In this document: in pieces, positions 17,883 to 26,728 of the stretch
Layout of the letters: the number at the start of each line of letters is the position of its first letter
How positions within the stretch are numbered: position 1 is the first letter of the stretch
DNA from: Vallitalea maricola
GTDB lineage: Bacteria > Bacillota > Clostridia > Lachnospirales > Vallitaleaceae
DNA length: 64,000 bases
Direction: 5' to 3'
Assembly (NCBI RefSeq): GCF_036985595.1
Contig: NZ_BTPU01000060.1
Location: 1-64,000, forward strand
Notes under the pieces: generated by a model
Database searches by the model: none
What the model was told of the DNA's origin: nothing
What the model saw: only the letters and a program-made list of their open reading frames with translations
Position numbers and translations under genes: made by a program

Positions 17883-18260
17883 TCATTCCCCCCAGTCTTT
17901 TAGCAAAGCTGACAATTCCTCTATATCTTTATCTTTTAGTTTTTTATCATTATATAATGTATTCACTAGGCTTATTATTGAGTTCTCATGAAATCTTTCT
18001 ATAAAATTTTCTGTCTCGAATTTTAGATAATCTTCTTTTGTGACTAATGGCAGATAGGTTCGTTCCTTACCTTTTTTCTCTGTACTTAGGAATTCTCGTT
18101 TTACAAGTCTATTTAACATAGAAATCAGTGTTTGAACTTTCCATTTCTTTTTCTCGCCTAATCTCTCCATAAGTATGTTGGTAGTTATAGGTGGTGTAGT
18201 TTTCCAAATCTCATTCATTATTACAAATTCCGCATCTGGTAATTTTTTTTTACTGTTCAA
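17883..18260 (-). CDS. BlaI/MecI-family transcriptional repressor
   Basis: A 125-residue winged-helix repressor. It begins LPDAEFVIMNEIWKT as BlaI proteins do, with recognition-helix region KWKVQTLISMLNRLVKREFL, followed by a dimerisation tail. The start is TTG at 18260 behind AAAGGAGAT on the minus strand. It forms a two-gene operon with the M56 sensor (1 nt gap). A consensus promoter with an overlapping operator lies just upstream, so autorepression is expected. The regulated target besides its own operon is not evident; the plus-strand gene at 18514 is a possible divergent target. Confidence 0.9.
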   Translation of the reverse strand: MNSKKKLPDAEFVIMNEIWKTTPPITTNILMERLGEKKKWKVQTLISMLNRLVKREFLSTEKKGKERTYLPLVTKEDYLKFETENFIERFHENSIISLVNTLYNDKKLKDKDIEELSALLKDWGE

Positions 18261-18315
18261 GATATCATCTCCTTTTTAAGGCAAGAACATATAATAGATG
18301 TGTTCTTTGAATCAT

Positions 18316-18344
18316 ATTATACATTTGTCTAAAATGGATGTCAA
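18316..18344 (-). promoter_or_regulatory. Consensus sigma-A promoter of the blaI-M56 operon
   Basis: On the minus strand a perfect TTGACA (18344-18339), a 17-nt spacer and a perfect TATAAT (18321-18316). Confidence 0.9.
18317..18332. promoter_or_regulatory. BlaI-type operator 1
   Basis: On the plus strand TTATACATTTGTCTAA, a dyad overlapping the -10 box and spacer of the blaI promoter. It matches operator 2 at 14 of 16 positions. Confidence 0.65.
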
Positions 18345-18362
18345 TAGATTTAAATAAATTTC

Positions 18363-18378
18363 TTAGACATTTGACTAA
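18363..18378. promoter_or_regulatory. BlaI-type operator 2
   Basis: TTAGACATTTGACTAA, a dyad of form TTAGnCA-tt-TGnCTAA, centred 46 bp from operator 1 and upstream of the -35 box. Confidence 0.65.
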
Positions 18379-18513
18379 AACCCATATTGATTATATATGT
18401 CAAGTATTATAAACACTATATTTTAGATGGTTAAAAACTTCCTGAATAATTTTCCTTATTAAAACACCTACTAATAATAAAATAATAAAAATAACATTAA
18501 TAAGGAGTTAAAC

Positions 18514-19203
18514 ATGCTTAAATGGATTATATCATCAACTTTTATAATTGTAGCCCTTAAAACATATAATATAATCTGTAAAATACCATCAACATGGTTA
18601 TTTCACCATTATAACGAGAGGGTAGATTACTTTAGAAGATTAAATAAAAAACTAAAACCAGGGGGTATTGTGTTCATAGGAGATTCACTAACTGAACATT
18701 TCATGGTATCAGAATTCTATCCAGAACACTATGTAATTAATAGAGGAATATCTGGTGATACTACTTATGGCGTTCTATGCAGATTAAAGGAGAGTGCCTT
18801 TGACTTACAACCTAAAAAGGTCTTCTTGCTTATAGGAATAAATGATATAGGTAATGAAAAAGAATCTAGATATATAATAAATAATACTAAGGTGATTATA
18901 AAAAAATTAAAAAACAGATTACCAAAAACTAAGATTTATGTTCAATCAATATATCCAGTCTACAAAGATGTTAATAATAGAATCAAGAAGAGGATTGTAG
19001 GAAACAGAGATAACAAGCAGATACAGATAATAAATAGACAATTATATAGAGTATCAAAAAGATATAATTGTACTTATATAGATATGAATAAAAAATTAAG
19101 AGATAAACGTGGTCAGCTAAAATATGAATATACAACAGAAGGTTTACATTTATCCCCATGCGGATATGAAAGAGTTGCTAGAGAACTAGAAAAGTATCTT
19201 TAA
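18514..19203 (+). CDS. SGNH/GDSL-family hydrolase, membrane-anchored
   Basis: A 229-residue esterase or acyl hydrolase of the SGNH family. A hydrophobic N-terminus (about 4-22) suggests a signal anchor, so it probably acts outside or at the membrane. Block I is FIGDSLTEHF with nucleophile Ser58; block II Gly is in NRGISGDTT; block III is GINDIG; block V DGLHLSPCGY-like has His in EGLHLSPCGY. It starts an apparent three-gene operon with a condensation-type acyltransferase 38 nt downstream and a zinc-ribbon membrane protein. The substrate may be an acylated lipid or glycan made by its neighbour (inference). The RBS is AAGGAG before ATG 18514. Confidence 0.85.
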   Translation: MLKWIISSTFIIVALKTYNIICKIPSTWLFHHYNERVDYFRRLNKKLKPGGIVFIGDSLTEHFMVSEFYPEHYVINRGISGDTTYGVLCRLKESAFDLQPKKVFLLIGINDIGNEKESRYIINNTKVIIKKLKNRLPKTKIYVQSIYPVYKDVNNRIKKRIVGNRDNKQIQIINRQLYRVSKRYNCTYIDMNKKLRDKRGQLKYEYTTEGLHLSPCGYERVARELEKYL

Positions 19204-19241
19204 TAAAAATCAAACAAATCTATGAATTAGAAAGTGATTAT

Positions 19242-20525
19242 ATGGCAGCAAATAGAAGATGGTATAGATTAGATAATACCGGGAAAATATATCCTTCCAT
19301 TACATCAACAAGAGTATCAACAGTATTCAGGGTATCAGCAACACTAAAGGGAAAAGTTGATCCTGTATTATTACAGAATGCATTAGACAACATAATAGAA
19401 CGTTTCCCATATTTCAAAGTAAACCTGAAAAAAGGTCTTTTCTGGTACTACTTTGAATATGCATATCATAATCCTAAGGTTAAAAAAGAAGTTTTTTATC
19501 CTTGTATGTTCATGTTCTTCAAAAAGAAAAAGACATTCCCTTTTAGAGTATTGTACTATAACAGGAAAATAAGCTGTGAATTCTCCCATAGCATTACAGA
19601 TGGAACAGGAGCTATAGCATTTCTTAAGACTTTATTGGTAGAATATTTTAAATTGAAAGGTATCAAATCAACCATATCAAAAGATATCTTGGATATAAAA
19701 TCTTCAGTAAAACAAGAAGAATATGAAGACTCTGCTCACAAATATTATAAGAAGGATATACCACCTCCAGATTTACCTAAGAAGGCTATGCATTTTCCCT
19801 TTAAACTAAATAAAAAAGGGGAGTATTACATTATAACGGGAATATTAGATGTATCACAATTAAAAGAGCAGTCTAGAATATATGGTTGTTCAATAACCGA
19901 ACTACTATTAGCATTATATTTTGAAACAATTCAGGATTTTGTTTATTCCCAGGATAAAAGGAAAAGAAAAAGATTGAAAAAAAGAGTAGTAATCAATCTG
20001 CCAGTCAATCTAAGAAGAATATTTCCTTCTAGTACCATGAGAAATTTTTTTATTAGTATAACACCTTCCATTGACTTAAGATTAGGGAAATATAATAGAG
20101 AAGAGCTGATAAAACAAGTTAAGAACTATCTTGAATTGAATTTGAATGAAAAATATCTAAGTATGTACATTAGTAGAAATGTGAATAATGAAAAGAATAA
20201 ATTGATAAGGATAATTCCCCTGTTCATAAAAAATCTGATAATGCCAGTAATCTATCAGAGGTTTGGAGAAAGCGGATATACAAGTAGTATATCCAATCTA
20301 GGGCTTATAGTAATGCCTAGTGAAATAGAGGGATTAATAGAAAGATTTGAATTCTATCCACCTCCAAGCAAAGGTAACATAGTAAAGGTCGGGGTGGCTT
20401 CATATAAAGAGAATATCTATATATCATTTGGAAGATTAACAAAAAATACTGAAATAGAAAAAAGCTTTTTCAGGAAAATAAGAAAGATGAATATTTACGT
20501 GAAGGTTGAAACAAATTTGAGGTGA
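19242..20525 (+). CDS. Condensation/acyltransferase-like protein (alcohol acetyltransferase type)
   Basis: A 427-residue CoA-dependent acyltransferase-superfamily protein. The catalytic motif HxxxDG is present as HSITDG at residues 116-121. The N-terminus YRLDNTGKIYPSI is typical of the clostridial 'alcohol acetyltransferase' group related to PapA and condensation domains. It is basic and lacks a signal peptide, so it is likely cytoplasmic or at the membrane's inner face. It is 4 nt upstream of the zinc-ribbon membrane gene and 38 nt after the SGNH hydrolase. It probably transfers an acyl group to an unknown alcohol or amine; donor and acceptor cannot be read from sequence. Confidence 0.8.
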   Translation: MAANRRWYRLDNTGKIYPSITSTRVSTVFRVSATLKGKVDPVLLQNALDNIIERFPYFKVNLKKGLFWYYFEYAYHNPKVKKEVFYPCMFMFFKKKKTFPFRVLYYNRKISCEFSHSITDGTGAIAFLKTLLVEYFKLKGIKSTISKDILDIKSSVKQEEYEDSAHKYYKKDIPPPDLPKKAMHFPFKLNKKGEYYIITGILDVSQLKEQSRIYGCSITELLLALYFETIQDFVYSQDKRKRKRLKKRVVINLPVNLRRIFPSSTMRNFFISITPSIDLRLGKYNREELIKQVKNYLELNLNEKYLSMYISRNVNNEKNKLIRIIPLFIKNLIMPVIYQRFGESGYTSSISNLGLIVMPSEIEGLIERFEFYPPPSKGNIVKVGVASYKENIYISFGRLTKNTEIEKSFFRKIRKMNIYVKVETNLR

Positions 20526-20529
20526 TTTT

Positions 20530-21249
20530 ATGCCCTATTGTGCAAAATGTGGTGTGGAAGTTGATAATAATATAAAAAAATGTCCTCTATGTGATTTCCC
20601 AATACCAGATGTGGGACAAGAAATAGATGAACAATCAATTAATGTATTTCCAGAAGCAGAAAATATATATAAGGATAGAGTAAGTATTGTTAAGAACAAA
20701 GTCTTTTTTATATTTGAGATAATATTAATTTTTGCCATACCAATACTGATAAGCATAAGAGTTTTCTATCCGTCAATAACATTAAAAATAAATTATATAA
20801 TCAACTGTATAATAGCATCTGTTTTCTATCTTTTTTTCCTATTTGGGTATCTAAGGATTTATTATAATATATTAGGTATTGGTTTGATATCTATTGTTTT
20901 AACATATAAATTAGACAGTATAGATAATAATATTTCCTGGTTCTATAGTTATGCTATATTAATAATATTATTAGTTATGGCTATTTTATATATATGTGTT
21001 TTCTTATATAAAAGAAGTAAAAAAGAAAACAAAGCTATATATATTTTGAATTATATATTTGAGGGTATAGGCTTATTATGTTTAGGTATTGATTCAATTA
21101 TATCATATAGGATTAATAATATGATAAAACCAAGCTGGTCAATAATTGTACTTATCAGTTCAGTAGCTATAAGTCTTTTGATTCTAGGATTATATCATGG
21201 TTTACCTGATAGAGTCAGAAATAAAATTAGGAGAAAGCTACATGTATAA
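20530..21249 (+). CDS. Zinc-ribbon multi-pass membrane protein (DUF6320-like)
   Basis: A 239-residue protein. An N-terminal zinc ribbon has CAKC and CPLC at residues 4-7 and 19-22. From about residue 55 there are six hydrophobic segments to the end, with a basic tail (RVRNKIRRKLHV). I recognise the architecture as that of proteins annotated DUF6320, found next to similar acyltransferases in clostridia (from memory). Function is unknown. It starts 4 nt after the acyltransferase stop, with GAGGTG overlapping that stop, so the two are translationally coupled. Confidence 0.75.
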   Translation: MPYCAKCGVEVDNNIKKCPLCDFPIPDVGQEIDEQSINVFPEAENIYKDRVSIVKNKVFFIFEIILIFAIPILISIRVFYPSITLKINYIINCIIASVFYLFFLFGYLRIYYNILGIGLISIVLTYKLDSIDNNISWFYSYAILIILLVMAILYICVFLYKRSKKENKAIYILNYIFEGIGLLCLGIDSIISYRINNMIKPSWSIIVLISSVAISLLILGLYHGLPDRVRNKIRRKLHV

Positions 21250-21422
21250 AAAAGAACAAACACATTCCTTTCTATTGCATCTCCAGTGATTTCTATATAA
21301 TGTTTATTGTATAATCAATGATGTTATCAATACAATATTAAAAATTCTTGAATTGGTATATTTCTTAGGTATTTATGTGTTATTCTTATATACTAATAGA
21401 TATTAACAATAAAATCTAATTT

Positions 21423-21452
21423 TTGTTATAAAAGTTATGCTATTTGTATAAT
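21423..21452 (+). promoter_or_regulatory. Promoter candidate for the second CUT1 importer
   Basis: TTGTTA (21423-21428), an 18-nt spacer and TATAAT (21447-21452), about 87 nt before the binding-protein start. The rest of the 21250-21538 gap shows no gene. Confidence 0.5.
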
Positions 21453-21538
21453 TTTTATCCATTGTATGATTTGTGTGGAATTACTATAATGTGAACTATA
21501 AACAAATATAAAATATAAAAGAGGAAGGAAGTTTAATT

Positions 21539-22918
21539 ATGAAAAGAAAAATTTCTTTATTCGTTGCACTAATTATGGTTGTAGCAATGTTTGCAGGTTG
21601 TGGTTCAAAAACTAAACCAACTACAGATGATAATCAAAAAAGTACTACAGCAGATACATCAAAATCATCTGAAGAAAAAAACAATGAGCAAGAACCAGAA
21701 ATAAAAGAACAAACTCTAAAAGTTTCTGTTTTCCAAGGTGGGTTTGGACGTGAATATTGGGATGAAGTAGCAAAAGCATTCGAAGCGCAAAATGAAGGTG
21801 TTACAGTAGAAGTTACAGCTGATCCTAATATAGGTGAAAGAATTAGAAATGACATTTTATCAAATGATTCACCAGACTTTATATACTTATCATCAAGAGA
21901 TAAATCAGGTACAACACAATCTCTTATAAAAGATAAAGGAATCGCTGATATTAGTGATGTAATGAATAAATTAGAAGACAAAATGATTGATGGAGTGCTA
22001 GATAACTCACTTCTAAGTCCTTATGGTGATGGAAAAACATATCTTGCACCATTCAATTTCTCATCACTTGGATTATGGTACAATGAAAATTATTTCAAGA
22101 CAAATGATATTACAGCACCAGTAACATGGGATGATTTCTTTGAACTTCAAAATAAAATAACAGACAGAGCACTTATTACATATGCAGGTATCTATCCAGG
22201 ATATCTTGAATCATTAGTATTCCCTGCAATTGCTTCAGGTGCAGGAAAAGATACATTTGATAAGCTTGTAAAATATGATGTAGCAACTTTAGACTCAGAT
22301 GAATTCAAAGCAATCATGGAAAAATTTGAGAAAATAGCATCAACTAAAGCGATCATGAATGGTACAGCAGGTATCAACCATACAACATCACAAGCAGAAT
22401 TCCTTATGGGTAAAGCAGCTATGATTCCTAATGGTTCATGGATTGCTAATGAAATGAAAGATGCACCAAGAGAAGATGGATTCACATGGGGATTTGCAGC
22501 AGCACCAGTATTAAAAGCAGATAATGACAAGTATGTAGTTGCATCAATGGATGAAATGTATATACCAAGTGCATCCAAGAACAAAGAATTAGCTAAGAAA
22601 TTCTTAGAATTCCTTTATTCAGACGAAGCAATAAAAATTCAAGCTGAAAAAGCACAATCAGTTCCACCATTAAAAGGTGTAGCAGATGTAATCAAACCTT
22701 TTGTTGATGAAGCAACAGGAGCATCATATACATTATTTGATGAAGGATACAAACCATTAATCAGTAACTTTGCAGCTGTAGATAATATGACTCTTGTTCC
22801 TAGAAAAGAATTCTTTGGTACAGTAGGTCAAGTTATAACAGGAACAAAGACTAAAGAAGAAGCTATTGATTATCTAAAACCAATTTTTGAAGAAGCAGCT
22901 AAAAATATAGTTAAATAG
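21539..22918 (+). CDS. Extracellular sugar-binding lipoprotein of CUT1 importer (glycan locus)
   Basis: A 459-residue family 1 solute-binding protein. Signal peptide with lipobox MFAGC (Cys about residue 21), then a Thr/Ser/Lys/Glu-rich linker and the binding domain. RBS GAGGAAGG precedes ATG 21539. Two permease genes, a YesM/YesN system, GH112 and GH101 follow on the same strand, so the ligand is probably galacto-N-biose or lacto-N-biose. A large hairpin element separates it from the permeases. As in the frl importer, no ATPase gene accompanies it. Confidence 0.88.
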   Translation: MKRKISLFVALIMVVAMFAGCGSKTKPTTDDNQKSTTADTSKSSEEKNNEQEPEIKEQTLKVSVFQGGFGREYWDEVAKAFEAQNEGVTVEVTADPNIGERIRNDILSNDSPDFIYLSSRDKSGTTQSLIKDKGIADISDVMNKLEDKMIDGVLDNSLLSPYGDGKTYLAPFNFSSLGLWYNENYFKTNDITAPVTWDDFFELQNKITDRALITYAGIYPGYLESLVFPAIASGAGKDTFDKLVKYDVATLDSDEFKAIMEKFEKIASTKAIMNGTAGINHTTSQAEFLMGKAAMIPNGSWIANEMKDAPREDGFTWGFAAAPVLKADNDKYVVASMDEMYIPSASKNKELAKKFLEFLYSDEAIKIQAEKAQSVPPLKGVADVIKPFVDEATGASYTLFDEGYKPLISNFAAVDNMTLVPRKEFFGTVGQVITGTKTKEEAIDYLKPIFEEAAKNIVK

Positions 22919-22947
22919 TAATTATATGAATTATTAACTTTGCACAT

Positions 22948-23020
22948 GGGGCTGTCGGATAATACATTTTTAGGATGGCTATCTTCCTTAATCATTAAAA
23001 ATGTATTATTAGACAGCCCT
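22948..23020. mobile_element. MITE-like hairpin element with GGGGCTGTC end
   Basis: GGGCTGTC, two mismatched bases, then ATAATACATTTTT on the left pairs with AAAAATGTATTAT, TA, GACAGCCC on the right, giving 21 of 23 paired positions. The left end closely resembles the sequence at 40051-40090. The shared GGGGCnGTC end resembles the terminal inverted repeats of transposons such as the IS1182 family (from memory), so it may be a miniature non-autonomous element. It also acts as an intercistronic hairpin between the binding protein and the permeases. Confidence 0.55.
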
Positions 23021-23066
23021 TGTTCAAATTTTTTACTCGAACATAAATAGTAAAGGAGGTAACCAA

Positions 23067-23984
23067 ATGTCTACAGTAAAAAAAGGAATATTTAAAAAAA
23101 GCAAGATTAGTTCTAGTAAAGGTTTCTTTCTTGCAGTTTGTGTTGCCCCTGCATTTGTTTTGTACTTAATATTAGGTGTTTATCCAGCTATCAAAGTATT
23201 TATTAATTCACTTTACAAATGGAGTGGATTATCACCTACAAAAACATTTATAGGGCTTGATAATTTTAAGACATTATTACATGATCAGAAATTTGCACTA
23301 GCTTTTAAGAACACTGTGTTTTTAATGATTGTAACAACAATAGTAACTATGGTAATCGCACTGTTCTTTGCTTCAACATTATCGCGCAGTAAATTCAAAG
23401 AAAAAAATCTATACAGAGTATTATTCTTCTTCCCTAACGTATTATCAATCGTAGTTATTGGGATATTATTTACATATATATACGAACCAAACAGAGGACT
23501 ACTTAATGCAGCACTTAATCTTATAGGATTAAATGGGAAAACCTGGCTTGGGGATTCAAAAACCGTATTGTGGGCTATTTCAGGAGCAATGATATGGCAG
23601 GCTGTAGGATATTACATGGTAATGTATATGGCTGGTATGGATTCTATATCACCTTCATTCTACGAAGTAGCCGATCTAGAGGGAGCATCAAAATTCAAAC
23701 AATTCTTCTTAATCACAATACCAATGCTTTGGGAAATAATCAGAGTAACAATAGTATTTTTTATAATATCTTCACTTAATATGAGTTTTCTTTTCGTTAC
23801 GGTCATGACAGGAGGAGCACCTAACGGTGGATCAGAGGTTTTACTGTCATATATGTATAGTCAAGCATTCACCAACTCTAACTTTGGATATGCAATGGCT
23901 GTTGCTGTAGTAGTATTTTTATTTGCATTCACTTTAGCTGTTATTAGTAGAAAACTGACTGAAAAAGAAAACGATAATTATTGA
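23067..23984 (+). CDS. CUT1 sugar ABC transporter permease, MalF-like
   Basis: A 305-residue membrane protein with about six transmembrane helices. A basic N-terminus precedes the first helix (FLAVCVAPAFVLYLILGVYPA). The EAA loop reads FYEVADLEGASKFKQF. RBS AAAGGAGG precedes ATG 23067. It lies 14 nt before the MalG-like gene and is preceded by the binding-protein gene and a hairpin element. Confidence 0.9.
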   Translation: MSTVKKGIFKKSKISSSKGFFLAVCVAPAFVLYLILGVYPAIKVFINSLYKWSGLSPTKTFIGLDNFKTLLHDQKFALAFKNTVFLMIVTTIVTMVIALFFASTLSRSKFKEKNLYRVLFFFPNVLSIVVIGILFTYIYEPNRGLLNAALNLIGLNGKTWLGDSKTVLWAISGAMIWQAVGYYMVMYMAGMDSISPSFYEVADLEGASKFKQFFLITIPMLWEIIRVTIVFFIISSLNMSFLFVTVMTGGAPNGGSEVLLSYMYSQAFTNSNFGYAMAVAVVVFLFAFTLAVISRKLTEKENDNY

Positions 23985-23998
23985 TGGAGGTGAAATAA

Positions 23999-24853
23999 AT
24001 GAAAAGTAAAAGTAAAGATAATAAGAAAATAAATGTTGGTAATGTAGTCACCAGATTAATATTAATTATTGCATCAATACTAGTGGTATATCCTATATTC
24101 TGGGCTTTCGCAACGTCTTTCAAGACTAATAGAGAATTCTTGACCAGTCCTTGGAAGTTACCATCAGGTTTACATTGGGAGAACTATACTAATGCATTAG
24201 TAAAAGGGCATATGGGTTCATATTTCATGAATTCCATCGGTATTACAATCATTGCAATAGTAGTCTTACTTGCATTGGCTGTTCCAGCGGCATATGCACT
24301 TTCTAGATTTGATTTCAAATTCAATAAATTGATTAGTCTAGTATTCATGGGAGGACTTTTTGTTTCAGGATCTTATACAGTTGTTCCATTATTTACTCTA
24401 ATGAATAAAATGCATTTATTGAACAATAGGCTAATGCTTGCAATTCTATATTCAGTTACTACGTTACCATTTAATATATATCTATTAAGCGGATTCTTCA
24501 AAGGTATATCCAAGGAATATGAAGCGGCGGCTTCCATTGATGGATGTGGATATTTTAGAACTCTTTATAGCGTAATAGTTCCTATGGCAAAACCTGGTAT
24601 GGTAACAGTACTCATGTTTGCATTTATGAGTTATTGGAATGAATATATTCTAGCCTTTACTATGATAAGAGATGATACTAAAAAGACTCTTTCAGTTGGT
24701 CTTAAGAATCTCATGGAAGTCCAGAAATATGCTACTGATTGGGGTGCCATGTTTGCAGGGCTGGTTTTAGTAATGCTGCCAACAATGATATTCTATATGG
24801 CTGTTCAGAAAAAACTTACTGGAGGATTATCTTTAGGAGGATTGAAGGGATAG
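23999..24853 (+). CDS. CUT1 sugar ABC transporter permease, MalG-like
   Basis: A 284-residue membrane protein with about six helices. Helix 1 leads to the family motif PIFWAFATSFKTNREF, and the EAA loop is YEAAASIDGCGYFRTLYSV. It ends in GGLSLGGLKG, like other MalG proteins. RBS GGAGGTG overlaps the stop of the MalF-like gene region. It forms the importer with the binding protein at 21539. Confidence 0.9.
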   Translation: MKSKSKDNKKINVGNVVTRLILIIASILVVYPIFWAFATSFKTNREFLTSPWKLPSGLHWENYTNALVKGHMGSYFMNSIGITIIAIVVLLALAVPAAYALSRFDFKFNKLISLVFMGGLFVSGSYTVVPLFTLMNKMHLLNNRLMLAILYSVTTLPFNIYLLSGFFKGISKEYEAAASIDGCGYFRTLYSVIVPMAKPGMVTVLMFAFMSYWNEYILAFTMIRDDTKKTLSVGLKNLMEVQKYATDWGAMFAGLVLVMLPTMIFYMAVQKKLTGGLSLGGLKG

Positions 24854-24972
24854 GATAATATTCGACATTATAAAACAATTAAATGGATAAAGTACAATTT
24901 TACTACAAAAGCTTCTTGATGTTTTTTTTATAATAAGGTAGTATAAATTATGATATCTAAGGATGTGGTTAG

Positions 24973-26715
24973 ATGAAAAAAAGGATACTACCTAGTCTGA
25001 AATTACAATTTACAGTATTAGTATTAAGCATTATCATTGTATTCATATTTCTTAATATAATAACTGGTAAATTAATTAGTAAGCTATTATTTGAAAAAAA
25101 TCTTCAATATAGTAGAACCATATCACAGAAATTAGTACGTGAACTAGAATATACTAATAAGAGGATGGTAGCTGCATCAAGTACATTACAATATGAAAGT
25201 ATTTTACAGAAATATTTTAAGGAAGAATTGGATTTTGATACAATAACTAAAGTAGAAAAAAGTATTTCGGTGTTAAAGCTATATTATGATGATATTTTTG
25301 ATATTGCTCTTATAGATGATGAATACATAAATAGTATTTACTTGGAGAGAGATACCCTTGATGAAATAGTTAAGAGGGCTGAGGATGATAGAAGACTTAA
25401 ATGTGTAGGTTTATATGAACAAAATTATATGGATAAAAATATAACAACCATAGCATTTGACAATAAAGTGTTTGGTATGGATATGGGAGATACATATGGA
25501 GAGTATTTTGGCGATATAATTATATCTATTGATGTAGACACAATACTAAAAAACTTTGAAGCTAGAACAGTTCAAGGAATCAGTTTTGTGATTCTTGATA
25601 AGTATAATAAGTTCTATCCCATAAACTGTACAAAAGAAGTTGGTAATAATATTATTAATAAAATTGATGGAAACACTACAAAAACAGATATGTTCACTGA
25701 TGATAAAAGTATCATAATAGTGGAAGAAATAAAAGATATGGATTTGTTTATCGTAAGTAATATAGACAAGAAATATACTAAAAAGGATGTTGGATATATT
25801 CAATCCATAATATCAATCATCTGTATAATATTTATAATCATAGTATGTTTTGCATTTATGGTCATATATAAGAATACAGTTAAGCCTATTCATAGTATAG
25901 GTGATTATCTTAAAACAATAATAGCTGGAAATTATAAGAAATTGAAAGAAAAAGTAATTGTAAATGGTAATAAAGAGATAGTTGAACTTGCTGATGACCT
26001 TAATGATATGATTGACGAGATAAATACTCTGACACATAAATTAGTCAATACAAGCAATAATCTATATCAAGCTGAGATTGAGAAAAAGAGGGCAGAGATA
26101 TCCTATCTGCGAAGTCAGATCAATCCTCATTTTCTATACAATACACTTGAAACTATGAAAGGTATTGCTATGTCTAATAACATTGTTGAAATATCAACCA
26201 TGGCTCAATGTCTAGGGGATATATTCAGATATAGTATAAAAGGGTCAAGTGAAGTAACTTTAGAAGAAGAAGTCAAGATGATAAAGGCTTATATTGATAT
26301 TCAAATGTTCAAGTTTGGTAATAAAGGAACAGTTTTCTATAATATCAATAATGAAACTCTTAATATCATAATACCTAAGATGATTATGCAGCCCATTGTT
26401 GAAAATGCATTTGTACATGCTATTGAAAAAAATACAGATGATACAACATTATATATTGGAACTAAAATAGATGAACATAATCTTATTATTATCATACAAG
26501 ATGATGGAGTAGGAATTGAACCATCTCAATTGGATGGAATCATTACAAATCTAGATTGTGAAAAAGATGATTCTAGTCATGTAGGTATATCAAATGTACA
26601 TAGAAGGATAGGAATGATATATGGTAATGAGTATGGAGTCAAAATAGAGAGTGAACATGGAGAGGGAACTAAAATAAGTATCATGCTTCCAATAAACAGG
26701 AAACAATTTGAATGA
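24973..26715 (+). CDS. YesM-type sensor histidine kinase
   Basis: A 580-residue membrane sensor kinase. Transmembrane helix 1 is at about 14-36, an extracytoplasmic sensor region covers 37-275, helix 2 is at about 278-300, then HAMP. The His_kinase motif SQINPHFLYNTLE carries His386, and the ATPase part has the N-box NAFVHAIEK, QDDGVGI, and HVGISNVHRRIGMIYG. This YesM/LytS-like layout is common beside CUT1 glycan importers. It is 14 nt before the YesN-type regulator. It probably senses the imported glycan, or the loaded binding lipoprotein encoded at 28139, and controls the importer and glycosidase genes. Confidence 0.92.
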   Translation: MKKRILPSLKLQFTVLVLSIIIVFIFLNIITGKLISKLLFEKNLQYSRTISQKLVRELEYTNKRMVAASSTLQYESILQKYFKEELDFDTITKVEKSISVLKLYYDDIFDIALIDDEYINSIYLERDTLDEIVKRAEDDRRLKCVGLYEQNYMDKNITTIAFDNKVFGMDMGDTYGEYFGDIIISIDVDTILKNFEARTVQGISFVILDKYNKFYPINCTKEVGNNIINKIDGNTTKTDMFTDDKSIIIVEEIKDMDLFIVSNIDKKYTKKDVGYIQSIISIICIIFIIIVCFAFMVIYKNTVKPIHSIGDYLKTIIAGNYKKLKEKVIVNGNKEIVELADDLNDMIDEINTLTHKLVNTSNNLYQAEIEKKRAEISYLRSQINPHFLYNTLETMKGIAMSNNIVEISTMAQCLGDIFRYSIKGSSEVTLEEEVKMIKAYIDIQMFKFGNKGTVFYNINNETLNIIIPKMIMQPIVENAFVHAIEKNTDDTTLYIGTKIDEHNLIIIIQDDGVGIEPSQLDGIITNLDCEKDDSSHVGISNVHRRIGMIYGNEYGVKIESEHGEGTKISIMLPINRKQFE

Positions 26716-26728
26716 AAGGTTGATTTAG

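Noticed and set aside
16208..18260. A beta-lactam resistance sensor/repressor pair
   Set aside because: The M56 protein lacks a penicillin-binding sensor domain and no beta-lactamase or PBP gene is adjacent.
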